From Calamus simplicifolius (Eukaryota; Streptophyta; Magnoliopsida; Arecales; Arecaceae), in NCBI GenBank assembly GCA_900491605.1, contig UESW01003902.1:393840-457839 (forward strand): a DNA stretch of 64,000 nt. Reading direction: 5' to 3'. Below are positions 12,271 to 21,877 of this stretch, piece by piece. Each line of letters opens with the position of its first letter. Positions within the stretch are counted from its first letter, which is position 1. The notes under the pieces are model-generated. The model did not search any database and was not told where the DNA came from. It saw nothing but the letters and a program-made list of their open reading frames with translations. Both the position numbers and the translations under genes were made by a program.

Positions 12271-12605
12271 CCCGCCAGGAAGGTATCCCGATCAGCCGTA
12301 CCGCGGACGCCGACCTATAAAGATTTGCCATGTGTCGCCGTTCTAATGCGTACGGAATCCGAAAAGTCGCGCCCTATCCCGAGGCAGATCGGAAAATGCA
12401 AACAGAGCATCTTCCCGATCTGCCGCCTCCTGCAATAAATGCTTTCGACGCTTCCCCAAGCCTTTTAAAATCGCCCCCTTTCTCGAAAAACGTGTGGGAA
12501 CAGAGTCCGACGCCCGATCGACGATCTGTCCCCTCGAAAAGGGCACCGCCAGTAAAACGTGGCAAACACGCCGACCATTCCGTTCGGCGACTGATTCGCT
12601 CCCTC
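12271..12605. other. Noncoding internal region of the gypsy element
   Basis: GC-rich spacer between the antisense TATA box and the second hairpin array. It probably holds upstream promoter sequence for the antisense ORF. No gene is supported; the overlapping frames are extensions into the repeat array. Confidence 0.35.
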
Positions 12606-13190
12606 CGAGAGTTCTCCGAACCTCGGCAGGGCCGAGAGTTCTCCGAACCTCGGCAGGGCCGAGCTACCAGTTCTCCGAACCTCGGCAGGGCCGAGCTACA
12701 GTTCTCCGAACCTCGGCAGGGCCGAGCTACCAGTTCTCCGAACCTCGGCAGGGCCGAGCTACCAGTTCTCCGAACCTCGGCAGGGCCGAGCTACCAGTTC
12801 TCCGAACCTCGGCAGGGCCGAGCTACCAGTTCTCCGAACCTCGGCAGGGCCGAGCTACAGTTCTCCGAACCTCGGCAGGGCCGAGCTACCAGTTCTCCGA
12901 ACCTCGGCAGGGCCGAGCCAGTTCTCCGAACCTCGGCAGGGCCGAGCTACAGTTCTCCGAACCTCGGCAGGGCCGAGCTACCAGCTCTCCGAACCTCGGC
13001 AGGGCCGAGCTAGCAGTTCTCCGAACCTCGGCAAGGCCGAGCTGTCAATTCTTCGAACCTCGGCAGGGCCGAGCCACAAAATTCTCCGAACCTTGGCATG
13101 GCCAAGCGAAATTCTCTCCAAGCCTCGGCAGTGCCGAGTTGCAAAATTCTTCAAACCTTGGCAGAGCCAAGTAAGACGTTCTCCGAAACT
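12606..13190 (+). repeat. Hairpin-forming tandem repeat array 2 (18 units)
   Basis: Eighteen units of 27-33 bp share the core TTCTCCGAACCTCGGCAGGG and a spacer of the GCTACCA type. Each contains the 15-nt hairpin CTCGGC-AGG-GCCGAG. The first fifteen are nearly identical, one having loop AAG. The last three differ but keep the stem: CTTGGC-ATG-GCCAAG, CTCGGC-AGT-GCCGAG and CTTGGC-AGA-GCCAAG. Loop bases change and stem bases change in pairs. The frames through this array are repeat artefacts. Confidence 0.9.
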
Positions 13191-13709
13191 CAACTATCTC
13201 GAGGGACTAAATCCTTAAACCATGGCAAAAAGGGTTGAAAACTCCCCGAACTTCGGCCAAAGCCGACCCACGATACTCGGGCTCCGATAAAAACGGAGCA
13301 CAAAATACCAGACTCCCGACCTAAGCAAGGAGTGTATTTCGCCGAACTATCTTTGCACCGCTGCATACGGACCTCAATTAGTTCGGGCATCATGGAATCC
13401 TCGTCTAAGGACGAGCGGGACACTTTTATGCCCCACAAACGACAAATAGCAATGAGATCGGCACAAGAAAAGGCAAATTGAGAAACAACATATAACTCTC
13501 TTTATTGCCCATCATGATCAATTACAAATGCCTCATAGGCGTTACAAAAGCATTGAAATGCATAAAATAAAGGCAAATATAAAGCTCGAGCGACCGCTCC
13601 GATCTGCGATGCTCCGGCGCCCGATCCTCGAGCCAGAAGGAACACCGTCCAGTCGTTTAGGGCCGATAAAAACCGTCGACACGGGCCAATGGCTGTGACT
13701 GGCACCAAG
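13191..13709. other. Internal region of the gypsy element, antisense frame possible
   Basis: A minus-strand frame of 132 aa (13900 to 13502, starting MVHLNLPSLPDSEP) ends here and overlaps another frame starting at 14102. I cannot tell which, if either, is used, or whether they are joined by splicing. No protein family is recognised. The part 13191-13500 holds nothing else that I can name. Confidence 0.3.
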
Positions 13710-14102
13710 TCAGGACGATATCTGGGTGGCCCAACCGGGATATTTGGATGACCATCCCAGACCACCCAGCCGGAGGGGTACTGCTCCGCCTTGCCATGTC
13801 TCAAGGCCAAGGAGTCGGCGGACGAGGCGCTCTCCCCCTCCCCCGGTAGCCGAGCCCAGGGTTCGGAATCGGGGAGGGAGGGGAGGTTCAAGTGAACCAT
13901 GGGAGACCCGCGTGCACTTCCGACCCTGCGTCCCCGAACAGGAGCCGCAGACCACAACGGAAGCGCATATGTGCGCTCTCCGTATGATCTCTGCCCCCTC
14001 CATGTGCGCTCTCCATATGATCTCCGAGACTCGTCCCCTAAGGATGAGCCATCCTTCAGCTGCTCCCCGGTCGCCCCAGCTATCCGGCGGCAAGGAGCCC
14101 AT
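13710..14102 (-). CDS. Hypothetical antisense ORF behind a TATA box
   Basis: A 130-aa minus-strand frame whose ATG at 14102 is the first after a strong TATA box at 14211-14222. It begins MGSLPPDSWGDRGAAEG and contains two imperfect 9-residue repeats (EIIWRAHME, EIIRRAHIC), then a glycine/proline-rich end. No family is recognised. A second frame, 13900-13502, overlaps it in a different phase, so the true product may be spliced or neither may be translated. It is the second of three antisense transcription units in this gypsy element. Confidence 0.3.
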   Translation of the reverse strand: MGSLPPDSWGDRGAAEGWLILRGRVSEIIWRAHMEGAEIIRRAHICASVVVCGSCSGTQGRKCTRVSHGSLEPPLPPRFRTLGSATGGGGERLVRRLLGLETWQGGAVPLRLGGLGWSSKYPGWATQISS

Positions 14103-14210
14103 AAAAAGAAGGGACGATCCTTCCACTCGCAGTAACAGAGAAACGAGAATGATAAAAATTCCAGCGAGAAAGAAAACTTTGGGGATAGCCAGATGAAAAC
14201 CCCTCTCTCC

Positions 14211-14222
14211 CCTTTTTATAGG
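14211..14222 (-). promoter_or_regulatory. TATA box of an antisense unit
   Basis: Minus-strand CCTATAAAAAGG is a near-consensus plant TATA box. A start near 14185 would give a leader of about 80 nt before the ATG at 14102. Inferred from motif and spacing. Confidence 0.5.
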
Positions 14223-14657
14223 CAGAAAGGACTTGGGGCGAGCCATCAGAGCTGAAAGTCCCGAGATTCAAACACCTGTCCCACGCTACCACGTGGTCCC
14301 CAGAAATTGGCGTAGCACCCCACTGCGCGCCGAACCACCGCCTGAACCGGGACGCGTACGGAGATCCTTTCCTGACCCCGGATCGCAGTCATTAAATGCA
14401 GAAAATCGTCCGCTGACGCTTCGAAAATCGGCGGGCTCAGAAAATCGTCCTTTGAAAGGGTACTGTCCAATAGTGGACGGTTGCGTGCGCATCGCAACGA
14501 GGTAACCTGCATGGGAAAGGAGCACCTTCCGGAAAGCTCTGATACAGCTTTATACCCCCGCTCTGCCGTGTCTCCACTTATAGTAAAGAAAAACCGAATT
14601 GTCTGCGGGATGGCAGAGCGCTGACGGAATGGCAGGGAGCGCGAAAACCTATTTCGT

Positions 14658-14925
14658 CCGTCGGCCCAAGCCGACCTACTTCGTCTGTCGGCCCTAGCCG
14701 ACCCATTTTTGTCCGTCGGCCCAAGCCGACCTATTTCGTCCGTCGGCCCAAGCCGACCCATCTTTGTCCGTCGGCCTCAGCCGATCCATCTTCATCCCTC
14801 GGCCCCAGCCGACCCGTATTTGTTTGTCGGCCTTAACCGACCTATTCTATCCGTCGGTTCGAACCGACCTATTTCGCTCGTCGGTCATAACCGATCCACT
14901 TTGATTTGTCGGTCCAAACCGACCC
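14658..14925 (+). repeat. Hairpin-forming tandem repeat array 3 (10 units)
   Basis: Ten units at about 27-28-bp spacing each hold a 16-nt palindrome of the form GTCGGC-NNNN-GCCGAC. Examples are GTCGGCCCAAGCCGAC, GTCGGCCTTAACCGAC and GTCGGTTCGAACCGAC. Toward the right end GGC/GCC becomes GGT/ACC on both arms, a compensatory change. The core differs from arrays 1 and 2, so a hairpin of the same size evolved from different sequence. Confidence 0.85.
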
Positions 14926-15086
14926 ATTTTTCCTGATTTCGAATTAAGGGTGGCCCAAGAATATCGGCGAGTCATGAGCCACTCAACAGCGAAATCACGC
15001 AGAGAAATACTCAAATAAAAACGAGAAATCCCTTTGAAACGACGTGTCAAGCAAATGTCTAAAAATGCAAGATACAAGAGCGGCCC

Positions 15087-18044
15087 CTAAGAGCCAGGAG
15101 CCCCACCAGCTGTGGGAGTATCCTCAGCCACATCTACAGGCGCGTGGCTAGATTCCCCCCTCTCTAATACTTTCACCCCTCCAGTGACGGTTGGCGACCG
15201 TCCCCCGGAGGCTACAGCTTCACTGGGACCAGGGGAGCCGCCCGGCTCAGCGTCGGAAACGTCAGCATCTGCCTCTCCTTCTTCTTCGGACTCGCCATCT
15301 TCGGAGTCGTCGAGGCTCAGAAAGGAAAGGTCCCACTCCGGGTGCCCGCCGAGTATCCTCTGCTTGCACTCTTCCATCCCGTGGCGGAACGCGTCTACAC
15401 TCATAGCGTCTTGCCGCCCCTTAAGTATGGCGAGCTGCGTGTTGGCCCCAGCGGCCCGTTTCTCAGCCTCGATCGCTTGAGCCTTCGACATGGCGTTTTG
15501 CCCCTCAAGCTCACTAGCCCGTGCCTCGAGCTCCGAGCTCCTGCTGCGAGCAGACGCGAGCGCGCCTTGGAGAGCCCGAAACTCCGACCCCATCCTCGCC
15601 ATCTGGAAAAGTCGAGATCAATCGGCATCGCAAGGGGCCAGTAGAAAAACAAAGAGGGTAAGATGAGAGCGTACCTCCTCCTCTCGCTTGGCCAGCCTTT
15701 TGGCTAAGCCTTCGGCTTCGCTCCGGGCCCTGGTCCTATCAGCGCCGACCAGCTCGACCCTCTCTTGCAGGGCGCTAATCTTCGATCGCCCGGCCTCAAT
15801 CTCCCCGCGAGCTTGCGACAACTCGCCATTCACCCGATCCATTATTCCTTGTTGCCACTTCGCATTATCCTTCAGTTCGGCGATTTCATCATCGCGCCTT
15901 TTCAGCGTCTCCTCCACCTCGCCCAACATTCTAGTCAGACGTTTTCTTTCGCCATCGGCCTCTCTCCTCAACCGGCCCAGACTCTCGCCGTGGTCCCGCC
16001 GCATCGCCACCATCTCCGCGGAGTGTTTTGATTTGATCTTGGCCAGCTCCCGACATGCGTCATCACTCTCCGTCAGGCGTCCCTGCAGCTCCTCCACCCT
16101 GCGCTTTAGTCTGGACACCTCGTCCACGACAGCCTGGTGTGCCACCCTGGCCGCCTTCGAGTTTCTATCCATCCTGTCCATAAGCTCGGCGAACTCCTCA
16201 GGCGTTTTCCGCAACTGGAGCTCGGCATTCACCCTCCGAGCTTGGACACTGGCCCCTGTCGCCAGACTCAAGCGCCAGCCAATTGCCCGAGAAATCAAAA
16301 CCCCCTACAAAGGCAAAAATTGAGTAAGCGAAACGGAGTCGATCGGGTGACATCTGACACGCAGGGAAAATGACTCGCTCACCTTCGAAGCATAGTCCCG
16401 ACTCATCTTTATCAAAGTTGTATTATCTATGGCGGGGAGGAGATGAATGCTCTCAGCTACACCTTGCTGCCCGAATGCAGCATCTATCAACTCCCGGTCA
16501 GCAAACTCGTCTGCCGTCGGATCCGCACCCGGATGCAGGACCGACCGTATCATGGCGGAGAACGCCTCGTCAACATTAATCTCCGAGCTGCCGGGTTGAC
16601 CGGTCCCGTCCGAGGGACCGGCCTGGCCGATCCCCAGCTGAGAAGCCTTCAACCTCGCAGCCTCCTCCATCAGGGCCCTGGCTTGGGCCTCTTCTGATAG
16701 CTCGGCCAGCCCAAGAGCCAGCCTCCCCAAAATCTCCTTCGAGGGGGGCCCGATCGTGGGACCCTCACTTTGTTGCGCTCCCTCCACCGGTACGCTCTCT
16801 CCAGTAGCCACCGTCTGTGGCCCCTCCGCGGGCTCCCCCGAGGTCTCAGTTTGAACCACCTCTTGACCCATCGAGGGCGGTCCAACTTCACTGCTGCTAG
16901 ACTCCCCGGCGGATAGACCGAGCGGGAGCTCCCTCTGAACTTCCCCCGTTGCGGCTGTCTCTTCCCCCTCCTCCGCTGGAGCCGGTGGTAATCCCGTGGG
17001 GACAATGGGCCCCTTTACTATGGCCCCCTCTGCCGGACCCGTCACGGTTTCCTCTTTCAAGGGGGACGCGATCGGACGAGCCATCGGAGCCTCATCTGAG
17101 CTGTCCGAAATCTCCAGCACGAGAGGGTCGGGGACCATAACCTCCCTCCCTAGGGGCTCCGTCGCCCCCGGCGTTCTTGCCGTAACCGCCCCGACGTCCG
17201 GCGGACTCTTCGCTGAGGCGTGAACCCTTTTTATGGGCCGACCGCTGTCCGCACCGCTGCCTTCCCCTGGGCGCTTCCCCCTCTTCCTCTTAGAAAGGCT
17301 CGACAATGCCGACCTCGCGGCTGCCATGTCGAAGCACACATGCTCAGAATCAAGCGCGCTAATCAAAAAAGATACACGACGCAAAAGAGACTCACCTTGC
17401 GGGTCCAAGGGGCTAAGTCCGGCCGCGAAGAGGGCCCCCTCTGATAGCAGGTCGTTGGCCGAAAAGACCTGCCCATTGCGAAGGACATCCAGGTCCCTCT
17501 CCTCCTGCGCCGATAAGGCGGGATGCGTTTCCGCATCCCTTGCGACTTCCCCCCATCGCCGAGGGAAGTCAGAACCGATATTCCCCTCCGCAACCACGAA
17601 CCGGTTCTTCCACCCCTTAATGGAAGAAGGCTTGTCCGCAATAACATTGAAAGACCTCCGAGGCCCGATGGAGGTCCATTCCGACTTCCTCCCGGGAGTC
17701 AAGTGGTAGCAGGTGCGGAAAAGGGGAAGAGTTGCAGTGATTTGGATCTGATGGCACATCGAAATGAATCCGACGATATTCCGCCAACTGTTTGGAGCCA
17801 CCATCGACGGGCTGACATTATAGTGGGTCATGATCTCCTTAACTAGCGGATGAAGAGGGAAACGAAGACCCGCCTTCAAGCTGTCTTCATAGATGAAAAC
17901 CCCGGACTCCAAATCTCGGGTAACCCTGTCTTCAGGTTCCGGCACTCGAAGGACGATGTCCAAGGGCAAACCATACCGTTGGTGAATCCTCCCCAGGTCC
18001 TCAACAGCGACCACGGAGGCTACGTCGTCCGGGCTCATCGCCAT
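15087..18044 (-). CDS. Antisense gene with Transposase_28-type domain, three exons
   Basis: Exons 18044-16383, 16304-15675 and 15602-15087 join in phase 0 through clean introns (donors GTGAGC and GTACGC, acceptors TTTGTAG and TTCCAG), giving 935 aa without a stop. The start MAMSPDD at 18044 is the first ATG of the frame; the frame extends 20 codons further upstream without one. Residues about 35-220 match the plant 'putative gypsy type transposon' (Transposase_28) domain, with FPLHPLVKEIMTHYNVSPS and SWRNIVGFISMC. Residues 225-540 are low-complexity Pro/Glu/Ser. Exon 2 (210 residues) is almost all heptad coiled coil, and exon 3 continues it before an acidic tail. It lies antisense between the internal arrays and the 3' LTR, the position of extra antisense genes in Tat-lineage elements. 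Molecular function is unknown; an oligomeric nuclear factor is one guess. Confidence 0.75.
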
Positions 18045-18440
18045 TGAAAGAAGTATCCCGCGAAGGCAATGAGCGTCGGAGAAGATGAAAGGCCCCAAAA
18101 CCACTCGGATTCAAAACAAGAAGACGCCAAGCGCGCATGCACGATATACAAATATATACACGGGGCGGCCGTCACTTCGCTTCGCCGCTAAGAAATCGCC
18201 CTGGGGAGCGGGGCGTCTCGTTCAAGGCGTCCGGAATCGCCTCGAGAGACACCCGATTGATCGAAATTCGAGGCGTGGCGTGATCCCAACCGTCAATAAT
18301 GGAGGAGCCTTTCCTCCGAAGGTACAATGGCCTTGCCGCATTAATTAGGGCATCATTGCTCGAATTGTTTAAGCCAAAACGTCCCATCCGGAGCGCGCCG
18401 CTTGAACTTATACTCCCTGCGCCCGAACCTACGCTTCGAA

Positions 18441-18457
18441 CTAGGGAGTGGGGGGCA
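18441..18457 (+). other. Polypurine tract of the gypsy element
   Basis: A purine-rich run, AGGGAGTGGGGGGCA, ends just before the TGTTG that opens the LTR. It marks the plus-strand priming site and shows that this LTR is the 3' one of a plus-oriented element. Confidence 0.75.
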
Positions 18458-18459
18458 TG

Positions 18460-19511
18460 TGTTGGGGGGTAAAATCGTCATTGCATTGATATTCGTGCAA
18501 GACGACTAAGGCTGACCCCCTCTTCCGGGCTTCCGTAGCTCGGCCTCCCCCGGGCTTCCGTAGCTCGGCCTCCCCCGGGCTTCCGTAGCTCGGCCTCTTC
18601 CGGGCTTCCGTAGCTCGGCCTCCCCCGGGCTTCCGTAGCTCGGCCTCTTCCGGGCTTCCGTGGCTCGGCCTCTTCCGGGCTTCCGTGGCTCGGCCTCCGG
18701 GCTTCCGTAGCTCGGCCTCTTCCGGGCTTCCGTAGCTCGGCCTCTTCCGGGCTTCCGTAGCTCGGCCTCTTCCGGGCTTCCGTAGCTCGGCCTCTTCCGG
18801 GCTTCCGTAGCTCGGCCTCCTTCGGGCTTCCGTAGCTCGGTATCCCCCGGGCTTCCATAGCCCGCTGCTACCTTGCGATCCACGCCCCGACGTCCACCTC
18901 CGCGGAACCTGGCGCAGGAGAGTTCAAGTCTACCCGAGCAGCACCCTGAGCAGGGGATCATATTGAGACGTGGCCTAAGACCTACTATAACCGCCCCAGG
19001 TCTACTCACCCAGATCCCAAGACATCGAGGAGCTCTCCCAGCCGTCGATCCCTTAACGGACAAGGCGTGGATTCTAACGGCCCCACAACGGCCTGATTCT
19101 GTCTACCCTCGAATCTTAACAACCTCAGTACCTTCCAGAAGACGCTCAAGTTCCCAGGTGACAGTCTATAAACACCAGTTTGGCAGATCACTTCAGGTAC
19201 GCAACCCTCGACACACGAAGAGCTCCAGGGTTACCTCTCTCTCTCTCCCGGCAGCTCGTCGGTGCTCTGTTCTTGCCGGAGCCTCCGATTGATCGCCCCC
19301 CTGGAGAGGTCTCCCGGAGAGATCCACCTCCTCATTTGTCTGGTTGATCGCCGATTTCCTTCCTCGCTGACTTGAGCGTCGGAGGGCCTTCCGCGGAGGA
19401 CCACCCCCGGTGTCCTTCCGTGTGCAGGGCTTCCTGTTTTGCAGGTCCGCCGCACCCCGCTTCCCGAGGATCGACCGCGCCCGAGTCGGAGGACGGATCC
19501 CGGCGGCAACA
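18460..19511 (+). repeat. 3' LTR of the Tat-like element
   Basis: The 1052-bp LTR opens TGTTG and closes CAACA. A TATA motif (TATAAA at 19167) precedes the presumed R region. U3 carries a 26-bp tandem array (18520-18860). The same family occurs as a solo LTR at 41055-42158, with shared blocks such as CGCGGAACCTGGCGC and TTTGCAGGTCCGCC. No second LTR of this element is in the window, so age cannot be estimated from an LTR pair. Confidence 0.85.
18520..18860 (+). repeat. 26-bp tandem array in the LTR U3 region (14 units)
   Basis: Fourteen units of about 26 bp (one shortened to 22) share GGGCTTCCGTAGCTCGGCCT. Each can form CCGGGC-TTCCGTA-GCTCGG with one G:T pair. The related array in the solo LTR at 41.2 kb forms a perfect CCGAGC...GCTCGG stem. 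The minus-strand frames through it, with repeated ATEAR and YGSPEEAELRKP, are artefacts. Confidence 0.9.
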
Positions 19512-19523
19512 ATATATATTGGT

Positions 19524-19559
<36 letters not shown>

Positions 19560-20050
19560 AACATTATATTTATTATATGTTATATTTTTTTAAAGGCTAA
19601 TAAGAGATGGGTTCTCAACCACATCGGTTTTTCAGCTCTACATGATTATCACCCCCTCACTTCTTAAAAAGAAGCTTTTTAGAAACGTACAAAACTACCA
19701 CTATAACAATTCTTTTAAATTAAAATACTAAATAAAAAAGTTTTTTTTTTTTTGATGCTAATAAGCAAAAAAAAAATATTCTGACATTTTTTTAAAGCGT
19801 CAATAAAGAAGAAGTGGAGAAAAATTTGGCCGATGCTTTTTAAAAGTTTTGAAAAAATTCTGACACTGAGAAGCGTCGATCGGCACAGGCGCAACTTCCC
19901 ATATAATAACCTTTTGGCCCAAGGGTAACTTGATTTCTTGTTATTTGCGAAAGAAAGAGCAATTATAAAGTTGGAATCAATCACCATTAACTTTTTCTCA
20001 CATACTTAAAATGTATTATGCATGACATGTACGCAAAGAGCAAAGCATTA
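19512..20050. other. AT microsatellite and unassigned spacer
   Basis: An (AT)n run lies at about 19526-19555, just after the LTR. The rest is AT-rich. Short inverted motifs such as GATGCTTTTTAAAA and TTTAAAGCGTC at 19790-19880 could be a fragment of an old DNA transposon. No gene is supported. Confidence 0.4.
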
Positions 20051-20189
20051 TGCCGGTTCTGCTTTAAGAATTGTGCTCGGAGGGTCTTCGTGCGTCTTCC
20101 GTCGGTTCTGCTTTAAGATTCATGCTCAAAGTTCTTCGTCCCCGATCTCCTCTGTTTGTTGTCGTCTGCTGGTCATCTTGCTCCTCGTA

Positions 20190-21877
20190 ATGGCTGACCT
20201 CCCCAACCCGCCTCCGATCGGTCCCGATAGCGTTAGGAACGCTGGGATGTCCTGGCGCCATGCCGGTGGAAGCCAGTTCGAATGGATCTCCCCGGCGCCG
20301 TCTCCGGTTGTCATCGCCGAACTGGAACGGCTATACCCTGATATCGTCCAAGTCCTGGCTCCTGCGCTGGCAGAGGAAGTTGATCGTTGGCTCAATCATG
20401 CTATTGTGGCCCGTTGTCTCTCACGCTGGATCCCTCCGGAGGCTATCCTCAGGGAATTTCAGCGAGCTGGGATTCAGGGGGAAATCGAATCGGTTTCGTT
20501 GGCCAACAGGCACTTTCTCTTCCGCTTCTCTGACCCTCTTGCCATGGAGCTTGTTCTTCGAAGACCCTGGGTCGCCAATGGCCAACCCATCGCCGTTGCT
20601 CCGTGGCAACCAGACTTCGTCCCGTCCTCAAGCTCTCTGACCAGTGCCCTGCTTTGGATGCGTCTTCCCCAGCTGCCTATTGAATACTGGAAGGAGGACG
20701 TGTTGTCATCCATAGTTGCAGTTGCTGGCGATTACATGTTCTCCGATGCTTCTACCAGAGAACGGATTCGAGGAGGGTTCGCGAGAGTGTGTCTCCGGGT
20801 GGATTTGAGCTTGCCCCTGCGGCCGGGTGCCCGTGTTCGTGGAAGCAGGGAGCCATTCTGGCAGCAGTTTTCCTTCGAAAATCTTGAAGGAATCTGCTGC
20901 TCGTGCGGTACCCTGCATCTCGGAGGGAGCTGTGGGGCGCCTCATGATCCTTCCTCTTCCTCTGCCCCCCCGAGTGGCTCTGGTTTTGGACCTTGGATGT
21001 CGTCCCTGAGGCGCCGGAAATCGCCTCCAACTGCTCAGCCTTCTCTCAGCAATCAGAAGCCTGGTTTGAGTTCTTCTTCTCCTCCTTCCTCTGCCTCCCC
21101 GGACGGGTGGGTCTGGCCGAAGAAATTCTCCAGGAGGTCGGGAGGCAAGGAGCCCACCCCCCTTCGGACAGGCAGCCTCTTCATGGGTCTGTTGCAGCTG
21201 ATGGTCTCAGGACCTCAGCGTGCCGTTTCTCCCCTGGCGTGCCGGTTTGCAAGGGGCCTCTTGATCAAGCCTCTGAAGCCTTTCTTCAGTCTTCAGAAGG
21301 GAAAATGGTTGATGTTCCAATCAATTTGACTGCTAACCCATTTTCCTGCCTGGAGTCAGCTTCCTCTGATGGTAATGGTCCCGGCCTCCTGTTGTCCCAT
21401 ATAGGAGGAAATTCTGGCCCTGCTAAGCGGGCCCGGCCTGTTGAGCCTCTAATACAGCGACTACCTTCTAAGCCTAAGTCATCCAAAGGCAAAGGACTTC
21501 TGAGGGGTAAGGATGGGAAGAAAGCTATATTCTCCTTCTCTGCTCCTTCAAGTTCCCCCCAGGGTTTAGGTGTTTCCCCTGGGCCGGGGTCCAAGAAGTC
21601 CCGTTGCAAGGAGGGGACTACTCTAGGCAGTTTGGTAGAGTCCTCCTTACCTCCTTCGACGGCTGTGATTGATCACGATTCTGCGGTCTCCCTTCTAAAG
21701 AATGCTATTCAGCAAAAAGATGCAGATATGGCTATGGATTCGGCACGGCAGGTGTGCCAGGAAGAAGGGGGAAGCAGTGCTCCGGAGCTTGTTGGCTCCC
21801 ACGTTACTTCTGACTCTGTTGTTCTGGAGATTTCTGGGGATATGGATGATATCCCCCCTGCTCATCCTTCTGAATGA
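20190..21877 (+). pseudogene. LINE ORF1, DUF4283/zinc-knuckle type RNA-binding protein
   Basis: The likely start is MADLPNPPPIGPDS at 20190; the frame extends upstream but without family features. An N-terminal DUF4283-like domain contains FLFRFSDPLAMELVLRRPW and LLWMRLPQLPIEYW, followed by a degenerate zinc knuckle near 20895 (CCSCGTLHLGGSC). This frame is interrupted in the Ser/Pro-rich linker between about 20995 and 21300, after which the frame ending at 21877 carries on as a basic and acidic C-terminal tail. ORF1 proteins of this type coat the LINE RNA. Its stop TGA overlaps the ORF2 ATG in the sequence ATGA at 21874-21877, as expected for coupled reinitiation. Confidence 0.75.

Larger units (their letters stand above)
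11204..19511 (+). mobile_element. 3' part of a Tat-like Ty3/gypsy LTR retrotransposon
   Basis: A 3' LTR (18460-19511) preceded by a purine-rich tract fixes the element as plus-oriented, with its internal region to the left. The visible internal part holds no gag or pol. It has long noncoding DNA with hairpin-forming tandem arrays and genes on the opposite strand. Extra antisense genes between pol and the 3' LTR are known from Tat-lineage elements such as Grande and Retand, which is the reason for this assignment. The 5' LTR and gag-pol would lie left of 11204 but are absent, replaced by the CACTA element. Either CACTA inserted here and the left half was lost, or the junction is rearranged. 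Confidence 0.75.

Noticed and set aside
12330..13193. Long plus- and minus-strand frames over 12.3-13.2 kb
   Set aside because: They are translations of the 18-unit hairpin array. Repeat lengths that avoid stops keep several frames open at once.
18478..19063. Minus-strand repetitive proteins with ATEAR and YGSPEEAEL units
   Set aside because: They arise from the 26-bp LTR array, open in several frames, with no start context or domain.
19715..19987. 90-aa minus-strand ORF
   Set aside because: Low-complexity AT-rich translation with no homologous-looking motif.
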